Part shown: positions 23,533-35,439 of the stretch, one piece after another
How the letters are laid out: each line of letters starts with the position of its first letter
Numbering within the stretch: the first letter of the stretch is position 1
NCBI GenBank assembly: GCA_022376925.1
Contig: JAIOJX010000003.1
Location: forward strand, 39,417,874 to 39,481,873
Reading direction: 5' to 3'
DNA: 64,000 nt
Source: Tragulus kanchil
Lineage: Eukaryota; Chordata; Mammalia; Artiodactyla; Tragulidae
Made by a program: the position numbers and the translations under genes
The notes under the pieces: generated by a model
What the model was told of the DNA's origin: nothing
Database searches by the model: none
The model's input: the letters and a program-made list of their open reading frames with translations, nothing else

Positions 23533-24687
23533 AACTTTTATTCTCAACATCCAAAATGTCTTTCTAATAAAAATGAGATCAAGATGGGCTTTGACCAGTT
23601 AGCCAGCGTGTGCTTAAACTCCCATTGAATTAAATTGCTTCCTTTTCACCTGCCCCAATAGTGCCTGTGTGGTTGTGAGATCAAGCTAACAAGCTTCCTT
23701 GAATGACATATTCATAGAGCTCATCAGTTGTGTTTCTGTCTGATCCCTCCTGCCCAGCCTCTTAGCCATTGCTGCCTCAACTCCCCAGTGGGTATTGGAA
23801 ATAGGAGTGGAGCAGGAAGCAGAGAAAAAACATGGCAAAGAAGAGGAAACTATAAAAGGATGGAATATGAGCACATACACAAAAAAGACTCCAAATGGGA
23901 ATGAAAATTTGAAAAGAAATGGCACTTGTGAAAGGTTTAAAATGATATTGGAGGGAGAAGAAAGGATAAGAGAAAACGTGAATAGAAAGGATGAGAATTT
24001 CAGAGTCTCTTAGTCATTTTGAGATTGCTTTTTTATGAATTTGTTATGAGGAGTTGTAAATATGGGTTTTTTATTTAACCATCAGTTCTTATTATCATCT
24101 TTTTTCACAGTGAACTCATGTGGGAATGGTGGTCACATGCACAGCACACTCTCACTGATATTCCCAGGTTTATGAGCAATTTCCAGCACACTAATTTTAA
24201 TTCTGTTCCTTTCTGCTAAGAATATGTTTTATAAGCTAATGGGTAAAAGTGATCTTGTTATAGAAATAATGCATTTAATTTCTTAAAAATGTTAAAAATC
24301 CTTTAACATTTAACTGTTATTATTGTAAATTACTTTTCAGAACTCTCATAACCAATTGCATTACTTGGGTTGAGGACAACTGCAGCAAGTTACTTATGAA
24401 ATTTTATATACCAGTTTGCTACAAAGTAGAGAATAATTTGTGTATATAAATGAGTAGCTGGGAAGTGCAATCAATTCAGCAAATAACTATTGAGCATCTC
24501 TAATGTGCTGGGTATATTGATCTTGATCACTTATCATAAGCTCTCCAAGAGGAATATCCTTCTCGATCCTGCTCTTTTCTATCTCCACTGTTCTTCATCA
24601 CCTCCTCCTTCTAGTATCTCAGTTTCTGTCACTGTATCATGTATACTACATGTTCCACAAATGAATGCATAAATTTTGGGTGCCTTG
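23533..24687. other. Non-coding stretch, purine-rich part
   Basis: Positions 23790-24005 on the plus strand are strongly purine-rich and give a 72-codon frame rich in Lys, Glu and Asn. The start of a repeat-like AATTCAGCAAATAACTATTG near 24473 hints at an antisense MIR/L2 end. No gene is supported. Confidence 0.4.
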
Positions 24688-24978
24688 GTGCTCAGTTCAG
24701 TTGCTCAGTTGTGTCTGACTCTTTGTGACCCTATGGACTGCAGCACGCCAGGCTTCCCTGTTCACCATCTCCTAGAGCTTGCTCAAACTCATGTCTATTG
24801 AGTTGGTGATGCCCTTCAACCATCCACTCCTGTGTCATCCCCTTTTCCTTCTGCCTTCTATTTTCTCCAGCATCAGGGTCATTTCCAACGAGTCATTTCT
24901 TTGCATCAGATGGCCAAAGTGTTGGAGCTTCAGCTTCAGCATCAGTCCGTCCCATGAATATTCAGGGTTGATTGTTAT
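24688..24978 (-). mobile_element. BovB (ART2A-like) LINE 3' fragment (copy 25772-26037)
   Basis: CTCAGTTCAGTTGCTCAG, GGACTGCAGCACGCCAGG, CTTGCTCAAACTCATGTC, TTGAGTTGGTGATGCC, CAGCATCAGGGTCATTTCC and TTGGAGCTTCAGCTTCAGC are in order. The second copy lacks the first ~25 bp because duplication 7 starts inside the element. Confidence 0.86.
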
Positions 24979-26810
24979 AAGAAGGCAAATGATATAGACT
25001 CTCCCTCTAAGTGCTATTTTAAATTAAAGAGAATAAAACAATTAAAACTGGAGTGTTGTAATTTCTTTACATATGAGTGTTACCAGCTCTTTTGGTCCTA
25101 CATTTGTATCACTTATATCTACCTTTTCCAGAGATGTTTCAGGTTTGGAGACATAAAGAATTAGGGGTATCTGAAGACTGGCACAAAAAAGCTCACAAGT
25201 AAATAAGAGGCTAATTTAGAAGGTAAAGCAAGAAACTACATGGGCATGGGTTGAATGGGAGAATTGTGGAGGTTTACTCTTCAAATTGTTCTAGAGAAGT
25301 TGGATATAATGAGAAAGAACTGAGTAGTGGCAAAAGAATTCGAGAGGTTTTGTTTTGGGTTATAAACTGGATAGCAAGTACAAATAGAGAGAAGAAAACA
25401 TAAATTGAAATTATGTTTTAAATATTTGATTGCTTGATTACCCTTTGAATTTACTTCCTATGGAAACTGAGTCACATGTACCTCTAGCTTTTTGACAGGT
25501 TCCATTATAACTGGAGACATAAAGCAACTATTTAATGGAGGTAACAATGGGTACAAAGTATACTTTTGATGGGCTATTGAGAAAGGAGAAGATAATATTT
25601 AAACAGGTCTTTGAAGGCTGTAAGAAGTCCTTGTGGGAAGAAGTAAGCCATTCCATGAGGAAAATAATGTTTTAGAAAGCACCACGTTTTTGTAGGTAAG
25701 TGCAAGATCTGTGTATTGAAGCATAGCTTTTATGACCAAGTATGGGTTGAAAGCCCCGTAAAGCTTTTAGTGTCAGACTCTTTGTGACCCTATGGACTGC
25801 AGCACGCCAGGCTTCCCTGTTCACCATCTCCTAGAGCTTGCTCAAACTCATGTCTATTGAGTTGGTGATGCCCTTCAACCATCCACTCCTGTGTCATCCC
25901 CTTTTCCTTCTGCCTTCTATTTTCTCCAGCATCAGGGTCATTTCCAACGAGTCATTTCTTTGCATCAGATGGCCAAAGTGTTGGAGCTTCAGCTTCAGCA
26001 TCAGTCCGTCCCATGAATATTCAGGGTTGATTGTTATAAGAAGGCAAATGATATAGACTCTCCCTCTAAGTGCTATTTTAAATTAAAGAGAATAAAACAA
26101 TTAAAACTGGAGTGTTGTAATTTCTTTACATATGAGTGTTACCAGCTCTTTTGGTCCTACATTTGTATCACTTATATCTACCTTTTCCAGAGATGTTTCA
26201 GGTTTGGAGACATAAAGAATTAGGGGTATCTGAAGACTGGCACAAAAAAGCTCACAAGTAAATAAGAGGCTAATTTAGAAGGTAAAGCAAGAAACTACAT
26301 GGGCATGGGTTGAATGGGAGAATTGTGGAGGTTTACTCTTCAAATTGTTCTAGAGAAGTTGGATATAATGAGAAAGAACTGAGTAGTGGCAAAAGAATTC
26401 GAGAGGTTTTGTTTTGGGTTATAAACTGGATAGCAAGTACAAATAGAGAGAAGAAAACATAAATTGAAATTATGTTTTAAATATTTGATTGCTTGATTAC
26501 CCTTTGAATTTACTTCCTATGGAAACTGAGTCACATGTACCTCTAGCTTTTTGACAGGTTCCATTATAACTGGAGACATAAAGCAACTATTTAATGGAGG
26601 TAACAATGGGTACAAAGTATACTTTTGATGGGCTATTGAGAAAGGAGAAGATAATATTTAAACAGGTCTTTGAAGGCTGTAAGAAGTCCTTGTGGGAAGA
26701 AGTAAGCCATTCCATGAGGAAAATAATGTTTTAGAAAGCACCACGTTTTTGTAGGTAAGTGCAAGATCTGTGTATTGAAGCATAGCTTTTATGACCAAGT
26801 ATGGGTTGAA
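24713..26810. repeat. Tandem duplication 7 (1,059-bp offset)
   Basis: Copy A is 24713-25751 and copy B 25772-26810, separated by 20 bp of filler (25752-25771, starting AGCCCCGTAA). It is the shortest offset in the set. The first bases of B read GTCAGACTC where A has GTCTGACTC. The interior appears identical. Confidence 0.93.
24995..26805. other. Non-coding stretch, possible L2 piece
   Basis: Near 25610-25700 (copy about 26669-26759), CTTTGAAGGCTGTAAGAAG and AGCCATTCCATGAGG loosely follow sense L2. Nothing else is recognised in this doubled stretch. Confidence 0.35.
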
Positions 26811-26850
26811 AAGAATCGAACACAACTGAACAACTAAACAACAACAGCGT
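26806..26850 (+). mobile_element. BovB/Bov-A 3' terminal stub (copy 27884-27928)
   Basis: GAATCGAACACAACTGAAC followed by AACTAAACAACAACAGC resembles the sense end of BovB/Bov-A (GGACACGACTGAACGACTGAACAAC-like). Only the last ~45 bp are present. Confidence 0.5.
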
Positions 26851-26906
26851 GGCAAAAATTTGTTAAAACTACTGTTGTTAATTGAAGGCTTAGTGTCAGA
26901 TATTGT

Positions 26907-27122
26907 GGGCTTCCCAGATGGCTCAGTGGTAAAGAATCCACCTGCCAATGAAAGAGATGAAGGCAGCATGGGTTCGATCCCTGGGTTGGTAAGATCCCTG
27001 GAGGAGGAAATGGCAACCCACTCCAGTATTCTTGCCTGGAGCATCCCATGGATAGAGGCATCTGCCGGGCTGCAGACAATGGGGTTGCAAAGAGTTGGAC
27101 CCAACTGAGTGACTGAGCACAT
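26907..27122 (+). mobile_element. Bov-tA SINE (copy 27985-28200)
   Basis: GGGCTTCCCAGATGGCTCAG, AAGAATCCACCTGCCAATG, GGGTTCGATCCCTGGG (intact B-box), ACCCACTCCAGTATTCTTGC and TGGACCCAACTGAGTGACTG. It is complete from head to 3' end. The 154-codon frame on the minus strand starts here and is repeat-derived. Confidence 0.9.
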
Positions 27123-30100
27123 ATATGCATGTCAGATATCATGCAACTGTCTTGATGCAATCACATTGTGGCTATCATCATTACAGTCCAGGAACATAAT
27201 TAGAAGGCTGAGGACAGAATGCTAGCAAATACTGCTACTAAAGGCTAGACAGAGACCTAGAAGAGTAAAATACAGATGATCATGAGTAGTAGAAAATCAG
27301 CAGAAATCAGTCTAATTGCAGAGGAGAAAAGTTGCAAGAAGGGGGCTGTGGTAAAGGACCAAATTTCAATAGTCCAGTGGCTGAGAAGAGAGAGTAGGAG
27401 CTGACATTTTGAAGACCACTGTTTGCATTTGCAGACAGCATTTGCAATAGAATATTGGAAATAGAAATATTAGAGGAGGCGTGACTAAAATGTATAATGA
27501 GGAGGTGGAAGTAGCAGAGAACCAGCTGCTCTTGAGAATTAATGGCCCTTGAAGGAAGCAAACAGGAGACTAACTCTGTAGAGCACTTTACTTCCTATGG
27601 AAACTGAGTCACATGTACCTCTAGCTTTTTGACAGGTTCCATTATAACTGGAGACATAAAGCAACTATTTAATGGAGGTAACAATGGGTACAAAGTATAC
27701 TTTTGATGGGCTATTGAGAAAGGAGAAGATAATATTTAAACAGGTCTTTGAAGGCTGTAAGAAGTCCTTGTGGGAAGAAGTAAGCCATTCCATGAGGAAA
27801 ATAATGTTTTAGAAAGCACCACGTTTTTGTAGGTAAGTGCAAGATCTGTGTATTGAAGCATAGCTTTTATGACCAAGTATGGGTTGAAAAGAATCGAACA
27901 CAACTGAACAACTAAACAACAACAGCGTGGCAAAAATTTGTTAAAACTACTGTTGTTAATTGAAGGCTTAGTGTCAGATATTGTGGGCTTCCCAGATGGC
28001 TCAGTGGTAAAGAATCCACCTGCCAATGAAAGAGATGAAGGCAGCATGGGTTCGATCCCTGGGTTGGTAAGATCCCTGGAGGAGGAAATGGCAACCCACT
28101 CCAGTATTCTTGCCTGGAGCATCCCATGGATAGAGGCATCTGCCGGGCTGCAGACAATGGGGTTGCAAAGAGTTGGACCCAACTGAGTGACTGAGCACAT
28201 ATATGCATGTCAGATATCATGCAACTGTCTTGATGCAATCACATTGTGGCTATCATCATTACAGTCCAGGAACATAATTAGAAGGCTGAGGACAGAATGC
28301 TAGCAAATACTGCTACTAAAGGCTAGACAGAGACCTAGAAGAGTAAAATACAGATGATCATGAGTAGTAGAAAATCAGCAGAAATCAGTCTAATTGCAGA
28401 GGAGAAAAGTTGCAAGAAGGGGGCTGTGGTAAAGGACCAAATTTCAATAGTCCAGTGGCTGAGAAGAGAGAGTAGGAGCTGACATTTTGAAGACCACTGT
28501 TTGCATTTGCAGACAGCATTTGCAATAGAATATTGGAAATAGAAATATTAGAGGAGGCGTGACTAAAATGTATAATGAGGAGGTGGAAGTAGCAGAGAAC
28601 CAGCTGCTCTTGAGAATTAATGGCCCTTGAAGGAAGCAAACAGGAGACTAACTCTAGGTGTCAGCAGGACCTGAGTCTTACAGATGAAGAGAGAGGACCA
28701 GTAAACACAGTAGAATTGATCTATGTGAGATAAAACATCCCTGATGCAAGAAAGCTGATGAGAGAGGTTGGGCTCCAAAAGCCAGATGAGCTTGGAAGGG
28801 AGGAATCCTACCACCAGGCAGAGCTGGAGACAGGACTTCCATGTTTATCTGCCTTTGCAATCAAGTTGTGCCTACTGGTTGGTACCACACACGTCTCCCT
28901 ATTTCTGAAGGGGTAAATAAGTCAAACCTGATCACTGGATCTTTGGGCTCATGCCCCTGTGGGGCAGTCAGGCACCCATCGGACCCTGAGATCATTCCCA
29001 GTGTTTAGCCAGAATCAACAGTTTCAGGATTTCTTTATAATGCAGCTATGGTCTTTCTGCATGTAGGAATGTTCCAGAGTAATGTACAAACATGGCCTGT
29101 ATCATATCAGCTTTATTTGTATTTGGGTTCACAATGAGAAAGAGAGCAGAGAATGAATCACAGTTAACACAGGTACATCTTAACCCTAACTTCTCATCCA
29201 TTCTTAGGGCAAATATTCCCCAGTGGATTCCATCATTATAACACCAGTCACATCCAACAAGCTGTTTAACCTTTCAATTTTCCCCACACTCTTTCTGGAA
29301 TGTGTGATTGCTCAGGAGCATAGAATCTGTCCAAGCATAGTCATACTGCAGGCAGTGTTATCAGCCCATAATTTATGTTGGACCCTATTCCCAGTAGTGC
29401 TACAGTTCATTCATTTCATATTTTGGTAGGGAATATTTTTTCCTACTTAAGTTAGGTCTACTCTGTAGGCAAGAAAAGGAAACTGTGGTAAAGAAACAGT
29501 CTAATTGCAGAGGAGAAAAGTTGCAAGAAGGGGGCTGTGGTAAAGGACCAAATTTCAATAGTCCAGTGGCTGAGAAGAGAGAGTAGGAGCTGACATTTTG
29601 AAGACCACTGTTTGCATTTGCAGACAGCATTTGCAATAGAATATTGGAAATAGAAATATTAGAGGAGGCGTGACTAAAATGTATAATGAGGAGGTGGAAG
29701 TAGCAGAGAACCAGCTGCTCTTGAGAATTAATGGCCCTTGAAGGAAGCAAACAGGAGACTAACTCTAGGTGTCAGCAGGACCTGAGTCTTACAGATGAAG
29801 AGAGAGGACCAGTAAACACAGTAGAATTGATCTATGTGAGATAAAACATCCCTGATGCAAGAAAGCTGATGAGAGAGGTTGGGCTCCAAAAGCCAGATGA
29901 GCTTGGAAGGGAGGAATCCTACCACCAGGCAGAGCTGGAGACAGGACTTCCATGTTTATCTGCCTTTGCAATCAAGTTGTGCCTACTGGTTGGTACCACA
30001 CACGTCTCCCTATTTCTGAAGGGGTAAATAAGTCAAACCTGATCACTGGATCTTTGGGCTCATGCCCCTGTGGGGCAGTCAGGCACCCATCGGACCCTGA

Positions 30101-30592
30101 GATCATTCCCAGTGTTTAGCCAGAATCAACAGTTTCAGGATTTCTTTATAATGCAGCTATGGTCTTTCTGCATGTAGGAATGTTCCAGAGTAATGTACAA
30201 ACATGGCCTGTATCATATCAGCTTTATTTGTATTTGGGTTCACAATGAGAAAGAGAGCAGAGAATGAATCACAGTTAACACAGGTACATCTTAACCCTAA
30301 CTTCTCATCCATTCTTAGGGCAAATATTCCCCAGTGGATTCCATCATTATAACACCAGTCACATCCAACAAGCTGTTTAACCTTTCAATTTTCCCCACAC
30401 TCTTTCTGGAATGTGTGATTGCTCAGGAGCATAGAATCTGTCCAAGCATAGTCATACTGCAGGCAGTGTTATCAGCCCATAATTTATGTTGGACCCTATT
30501 CCCAGTAGTGCTACAGTTCATTCATTTCATATTTTGGTAGGGAATATTTTTTCCTACTTAAGTTAGGTCTACTCTGTAGGCAAGAAAAGGAA
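27123..30592. other. Non-coding stretch in stacked duplications
   Basis: Apart from the second Bov-tA copy (27985-28200), I recognise no element. Duplications 8, 9 and 10 overlap here. The frames at 27307, 28385, 28617, 29223 and their copies lack any family signature. Confidence 0.45.
28386..30592. repeat. Tandem duplication 9 (1,111-bp offset)
   Basis: Copy A is 28386-29481 and copy B 29497-30592. A 15-bp filler (29482-29496, ACTGTGGTAAAGAAA) lies between. The copies appear identical. The unit is unassigned non-coding sequence. Confidence 0.94.
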
Positions 30593-32399
30593 CCCACTAG
30601 TTTTCAGATCATCAGAACAGATGCACTGTTAGATCTTGCTTTATGAATTGGAAACCAAATATACTGACATGGTATTATCTAAGGCTCTCACCATCCTTTG
30701 GCTGTCTTCTCACATTACCTGTTGATATCTTGGGCCTCAAACTTATACTTTTTCCTTTATAGCATTATAGTTTTATTTTCTTATTTACCCTATTAAACTT
30801 TAAACATTTCTGAGGTGATGGTGTGGAAGACACCTAGTCAGTTAATTCCTATGGAGAGATTCCTTCATATAGGGGCCTTTTAAAAATACACTGCTTTTGG
30901 TAATCACACCCTCAGAAACTCTAAAGAATTTGGAAAGGGAGATCCCCCAAACTTCTCATTCTGTAGATGAAGATACTGAAATTCAAAAGTTAAATGACAA
31001 GCCTGTCTTAGCAAGTGGCTAAGGTCTTTGTAATTCTTACAGCCATCATATTTAGTTCCTTGTTACATGGAAAAATTAATGGCATAAGAAGCAGGACATC
31101 GTGGTCCCAGGGACAATGGCTTTATATGTAGGCTGGAAGCCTGTTGTCATCATGTCATATTGAGTTGCATTTATTGAGCATGTACTGTGAACTGATTACC
31201 ATGCTGTTTACTCTAGAAAAATTCTCACCTATCAAACATACAAAGTGCTGCAAGGCTAGTAGTACTATCCACATTTTAATAAATACAAAACGGCTACTTA
31301 ACCATCATATCAGCTTTATTTGTATTTGGGTTCACAATGAGAAAGAGAGCAGAGAATGAATCACAGTTAACACAGGTACATCTTAACCCTAACTTCTCAT
31401 CCATTCTTAGGGCAAATATTCCCCAGTGGATTCCATCATTATAACACCAGTCACATCCAACAAGCTGTTTAACCTTTCAATTTTCCCCACACTCTTTCTG
31501 GAATGTGTGATTGCTCAGGAGCATAGAATCTGTCCAAGCATAGTCATACTGCAGGCAGTGTTATCAGCCCATAATTTATGTTGGACCCTATTCCCAGTAG
31601 TGCTACAGTTCATTCATTTCATATTTTGGTAGGGAATATTTTTTTTCCTACTTAAGTTAGGTCTACTCTGTAGGCAAGAAAAGGAACCCACTAGTTTTCA
31701 GATCATCAGAACAGATGCACTGTTAGATCTTGCTTTATGAATTGGAAACCAAATATACTGACATGGTATTATCTAAGGCTCTCACCATCCTTTGGCTGTC
31801 TTCTCACATTACCTGTTGATATCTTGGGCCTCAAACTTATACTTTTTCCTTTATAGCATTATAGTTTTATTTTCTTATTTACCCTATTAAACTTTAAACA
31901 TTTCTGAGGTGATGGTGTGGAAGACACCTAGTCAGTTAATTCCTATGGAGAGATTCCTTCATATAGGGGCCTTTTTAAAAAATACACTGCTTTTGGTAAT
32001 CACACCCTCAGAAACTCTAAAGAATTTGGAAAGGGAGATCCCCCAAACTTCTCATTCTGTAGATGAAGATACTGAAATTCAAAAGTTAAATGACAAGCCT
32101 GTCTTAGCAAGTGGCTAAGGTCTTTGTAATTCTTACAGCCATCATATTTAGTTCCTTGTTACATGGAAAAATTAATGGCATAAGAAGCAGGACATCGTGG
32201 TCCCAGGGACAATGGCTTTATATGTAGGCTGGAAGCCTGTTGTCATCATGTCATATTGAGTTGCATTTATTGAGCATGTACTGTGAACTGATTACCATGC
32301 TGTTTACTCTAGAAAAATTCTCACCTATCAAACATACAAAGTGCTGCAAGGCTAGTAGTACTATCCACATTTTAATAAATACAAAACGGCTACTTAACC
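30212..32399. repeat. Tandem duplication 10 (1,092-1,096-bp offset)
   Basis: Copy A is 30212-31303 and copy B 31304-32399, exactly contiguous. The differences are T- or A-run lengths (GGAATATTTT tract near 30545 versus 31640; CCTTTT/AAAA tract near 30880 versus 31975). The first ~381 bp are a third copy of 29101-29481. Confidence 0.94.
31160..31300 (-). repeat. MIR/L2-like end, antisense (copies 32253-32396, 33407-33550)
   Basis: TTGCATTTATTGAGCATGTA, CTGTGAACTGATTACCATGC and TTTACTCTAG.. follow the antisense MIR 3' end (TTTATTGAGCGCTTACTATG, CAGGCACTGTGC). It is diverged. There are three copies because two duplications overlap. Confidence 0.45.
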
Positions 32400-32404
32400 T
32401 GAAG

Positions 32405-32860
32405 AATTGAAAGGCAGTGGTAATAGATGAAAAAGTCAGAAGTTGAAATCCTATCTGCCTGGCTTCCTCCATGCTACTCCATTGGAGTTAACAGCTTCCT
32501 TGCTATGTGACCATAGGAAATTCAGTTTGCTTATCTTTTTAAAAAAATATTTATTTATATTTTTGGCTGTGTTGGGTATTAGTTACAATGTACAGAATCC
32601 TCGTTGCATCATTGCAACTTCCCTTGTGGTGCCTCTCTCGTGTTGCATAGGCTCAGTAGTTGTGGCATGTGGGATCTATGTTCCTGACCAAGGATCAAAC
32701 CCACATTCCCTGCATTGAAGGGCAGATTATTCACCACTGGATCACCAGAGAAGTCCCTGCTTATCTTTAAAATGGATATATCTGTACATACCTTGCAAGA
32801 CTTTTGGAGAATTATATCAGGATACAATGGAAACACCTGATGTTAGTTGTTTCAACAGTG
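32405..32860 (+). repeat. MIR SINE split by a CHR SINE (copy about 33559-34015)
   Basis: The left part has GAAGTTGAAATCCTATCTGC, TCCTTGCTATGTGACC and ATTCAGTTTGCTTATCTTT. The right part resumes at GCTTATCTTTAAAATGGATA with TACCTTGCAAGAC. Together they read as MIR (tRNA region, GTGTGACCTTGGG, TCAGTTTCCTCATCTGTAAAATGGG). Confidence 0.6.
32539..32757 (-). mobile_element. CHR-type tRNA SINE with 11-bp target-site duplication (copy 33693-33911)
   Basis: AAAAAATATTTATTTATAT tail, TTTTTGGCTGTGTTGGGTAT, TCGTTGCATCATTGCAAC, AGTAGTTGTGGCATGTGGG, AAGGATCAAACCCAC, and head end ACCAGAGAAGTCCC. TGCTTATCTTT flanks it (32528-32538, 32758-32768). The middle is shortened. Confidence 0.78.
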
Positions 32861-33363
32861 GTGATGGGTGGTCTTGTTTCTCCAGGTTAGTCTGTTGGTC
32901 ACTGTGGGCACCGGGTCTGCACTCTAGGTTTTCTGATTCTCACCTCCTCCACATATTTCCATGTGATGCAGAGATAAGGGCATTGTGTGGCCAGAAAAAG
33001 AAACATGCAGAAGAGGAACAGCAAAGGGAAGAGAGAGAGAGCGGGCAGTCAGCAGTGACAGGCACACATGTAATGATGGGCACGTGGCTGATCAAGAGAG
33101 GCCCCTCGGGGTGGATGCACTCATGTGTGCAGGGGAATGGCTGTGAAGCAGAACTAGCCCCTGTGGGAAGGGAGGCAGTGATGGATGTGAGAGCAAGCAG
33201 AGCCATCATTTGGCTTAATTTTCCATTTATTTGACTTGAGGTAAACTAGGAGAAAAGATCTATTTTAAATGGATTGCAAATTATGAAATTAAAGAAGCTG
33301 AAAATTGTAGGTATAGAAATTATAGATGATCTGACCACATCCAACTACGGAAAGGATCAAATA
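32861..33363. other. Non-coding stretch
   Basis: A frame of 135 codons (32827-33234) in copy A is broken in copy B by the two extra bases in the AG run near 34190. That fits absence of coding constraint, or an error. No domain is recognised. Confidence 0.45.
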
Positions 33364-34594
33364 CCAATGGCTTATATGTAGGCTGGAAGCCTGTTGTCAT
33401 CATGTCATATTGAGTTGCATTTATTGAGCATGTACTGTGAACTGATTACCATGCTGTTTACTCTAGAAAAATTCTCACCTATCAAACATACAAAGTGCTG
33501 CAAGGCTAGTAGTACTATCCACATTTTAATAAATACAAAACGGCTACTTAACCTGAAGAATTGAAAGGCAGTGGTAATAGATGAAAAAGTCAGGAGTTGA
33601 AATCCTATCTGCCTGGCTTCCTCCATGCTACTCCATTGGAGTTAACAGCTTCCTTGCTATGTGACCATAGGAAATTCAGTTTGCTTATCTTTTTAAAAAA
33701 ATATTTATTTATATTTTTGGCTGTGTTGGGTATTAGTTACAATGTACAGAATCCTCGTTGCATCATTGCAACTTCCCTTGTGGTGCCTCTCTCGTGTTGC
33801 ATAGGCTCAGTAGTTGTGGCATGTGGGATCTAAGTTCCCTGACCAAGGATCAAACCCACATTCCCTGCATTGAAGGGCAGATTATTCACCACTGGATCAC
33901 CAGAGAAGTCCCTGCTTATCTTTAAAATGGATATATCTGTACATACCTTGCAAGACTTTTGGAGAATTATATCAGGATACAATGGAAACACCTGATGTTA
34001 GTTGTTTCAACAGTGGTGATGGGTGGTCTTGTTTCTCCAGGTTAGTCTGTTGGTCACTGTGGGCACCGGGTCTGCACTCTAGGTTTTCTGATTCTCACCT
34101 CCTCCACATATTTCCATGTGATGCAGAGATAAGGGCATTGTGTGGCCAGAAAAAGAAACATGCAGAAGAGGAACAGCAAAGGGAAGAGAGAGAGAGAGCG
34201 GGCAGTCAGCAGTGACAGGCACACATGTAATGATGGGCACGTGGCTGATCAAGAGAGGCCCCTCGGGGTGGATGCACTCATGTGTGCAGGGGAATGGCTG
34301 TGAAGCAGAACTAGCCCCTGTGGGAAGGGAGGCAGTGATGGATGTGAGAGCAAGCAGAGCCATCATTTGGCTTAATTTTCCATTTATTTGACTTGAGGTA
34401 AACTAGGAGAAAAGATCTATTTTAAATGGATTGCAAATTATGAAATTAAAGAAGCTGAAAATTGTAGGTATAGAAATTATAGATGATCTGACCACATCCA
34501 ACTACGGAAAGGATCAAATAAATATGATTAAAGCATAATTGGACTTTAACATGGATAGAGAATTTATAAGAAAGAACCAGGCTGTTTTGAATGA

Positions 34595-34760
34595 ACTCAT
34601 CCATCCATTTCCTCATTCATTAAGTACGGCTCAGCACTGGCCATGTGGGAGGCACGGTGATAGCAGTTAGAGACACAAAGCTGAAGAAACAAAGGCTCTT
34701 TTCTCACGGAGTTGATGGAAACATATATAAATGAGTAACTATAACATTGCACTAAAAGTC
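34595..34760 (-). repeat. L2-like 3' end, antisense (copy 35789-35954)
   Basis: CATCCATCCATTTCCTCATT, AGCACTGGCCATGTGGGAGG, CACGGTGATAGCAGTTAGAG, AAAGGCTCTTTTCTCACGGA follow the antisense L2 end (CATTCAAC.., TGCCAGGCACTGTGCTAGG.., CCTGCCCTCATGGAG). It is diverged. Confidence 0.48.
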
Positions 34761-35228
34761 CCATTAAAGAACCTTGTGCAGGATGCTCTTGTAATACAGA
34801 ATAAAACACTTCATGTAGCCTTGAAAGAGCAGTGAGGAACTAAAGAAATTAAATGATCATTTTCTGAGAGAATCAGTGGTAGTAATTCTGATGGAAAAGT
34901 GGATGAGGGTCATTCTGGAAAGAAGCAAGTAAAAGACAGAGGGACACCCTCTGCTCAAGGAGATGCAGTATGTTGTGGTTGGAGTGTTGGATCCATGGGG
35001 AGAAGTGGTAGAAGATTATAACACTGAGAGCAGTGTGTTAGGAAGTTTGGGGTTGCACTTGTGGGTGTCTAGGAACCTGGAGAGGATCTGAGGCAGTGAG
35101 AAAGAGCTTCCTAAGTAGTGTGGCAGAAGCAGGTGGCTTCAGAGGTCACTGTGTTCATATAGAGATGAAGGCCTGAAATAGAACGGAGGAGGCCCCGAAT
35201 GGTACACTCTTCACCTGTTTCATGATTG

Positions 35229-35439
35229 TTTTTTTATTGTATTTATGTATTTAGCTGCACCAGGTCTTAGTTGTTGCATAGGGGTTCATATTTTAGTTTT
35301 GGCCTGCAAGTACTTTACTTGCAGCCTACAAACTCTTAGTTGAAGCATGCAGGATCTAGTTCCCTGGCCAGGAATCAAACCTGGGCTTCCTACATTGGGA
35401 GTGCAGAGTCTGAGCCACTGGACCACCATGGAAGTCCCA
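35229..35439 (-). mobile_element. CHR-type tRNA SINE (copies 36423-36633, 37539-37749)
   Basis: ATTTATGTATTTAGCTGCAC, CCAGGTCTTAGTTGTTGCAT, GCAGGATCTAGTTCCCTGG, GGAATCAAACCTGGGC and CACCATGGAAGTCCC. Imperfect flanking repeat CATGATTGTTTTTT (35221-35234) / CATGAATGTTTTTT (35440-35453). It holds a 9-bp perfect inverted repeat at 35304-35312 and 35316-35324. The three copies come from duplications 12 and 13, not from three insertions. Confidence 0.77.

Larger units (their letters stand above)
26509..28655. repeat. Tandem duplication 8 (1,078-bp offset)
   Basis: Copy A is 26509-27577 and copy B 27587-28655, with 9 bp of filler between. No difference was noticed inside the unit. The first ~302 bp also occur at 25450-25751 and the last ~270 bp at 29497-29766, so both ends are present three times. 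Confidence 0.94.
32210..34520. repeat. Tandem duplication 11 (1,154-1,157-bp offset)
   Basis: Copy A is 32210-33363 and copy B 33365-34520. Differences: one T fewer within 10 bp of the start of B, A/G in GTCAGAAGTTG (about 32439) versus GTCAGGAGTTG (about 33593), a one-base change near the CHR head, and two extra bases in an AG run (near 34190). The unit holds a MIR split by a CHR SINE. Confidence 0.93.

Noticed and set aside
23795..24013. 72-codon Lys/Glu-rich frame
   Set aside because: It is a product of a purine-rich stretch, with low complexity and no neighbouring exon or signal.
26658..27122. Longest open frame (154 codons, minus; copy 27736-28200)
   Set aside because: Its N-terminal half is antisense translation of the Bov-tA at 26907-27122 and the rest is unassigned non-coding sequence. 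Such frames recur with every SINE copy.
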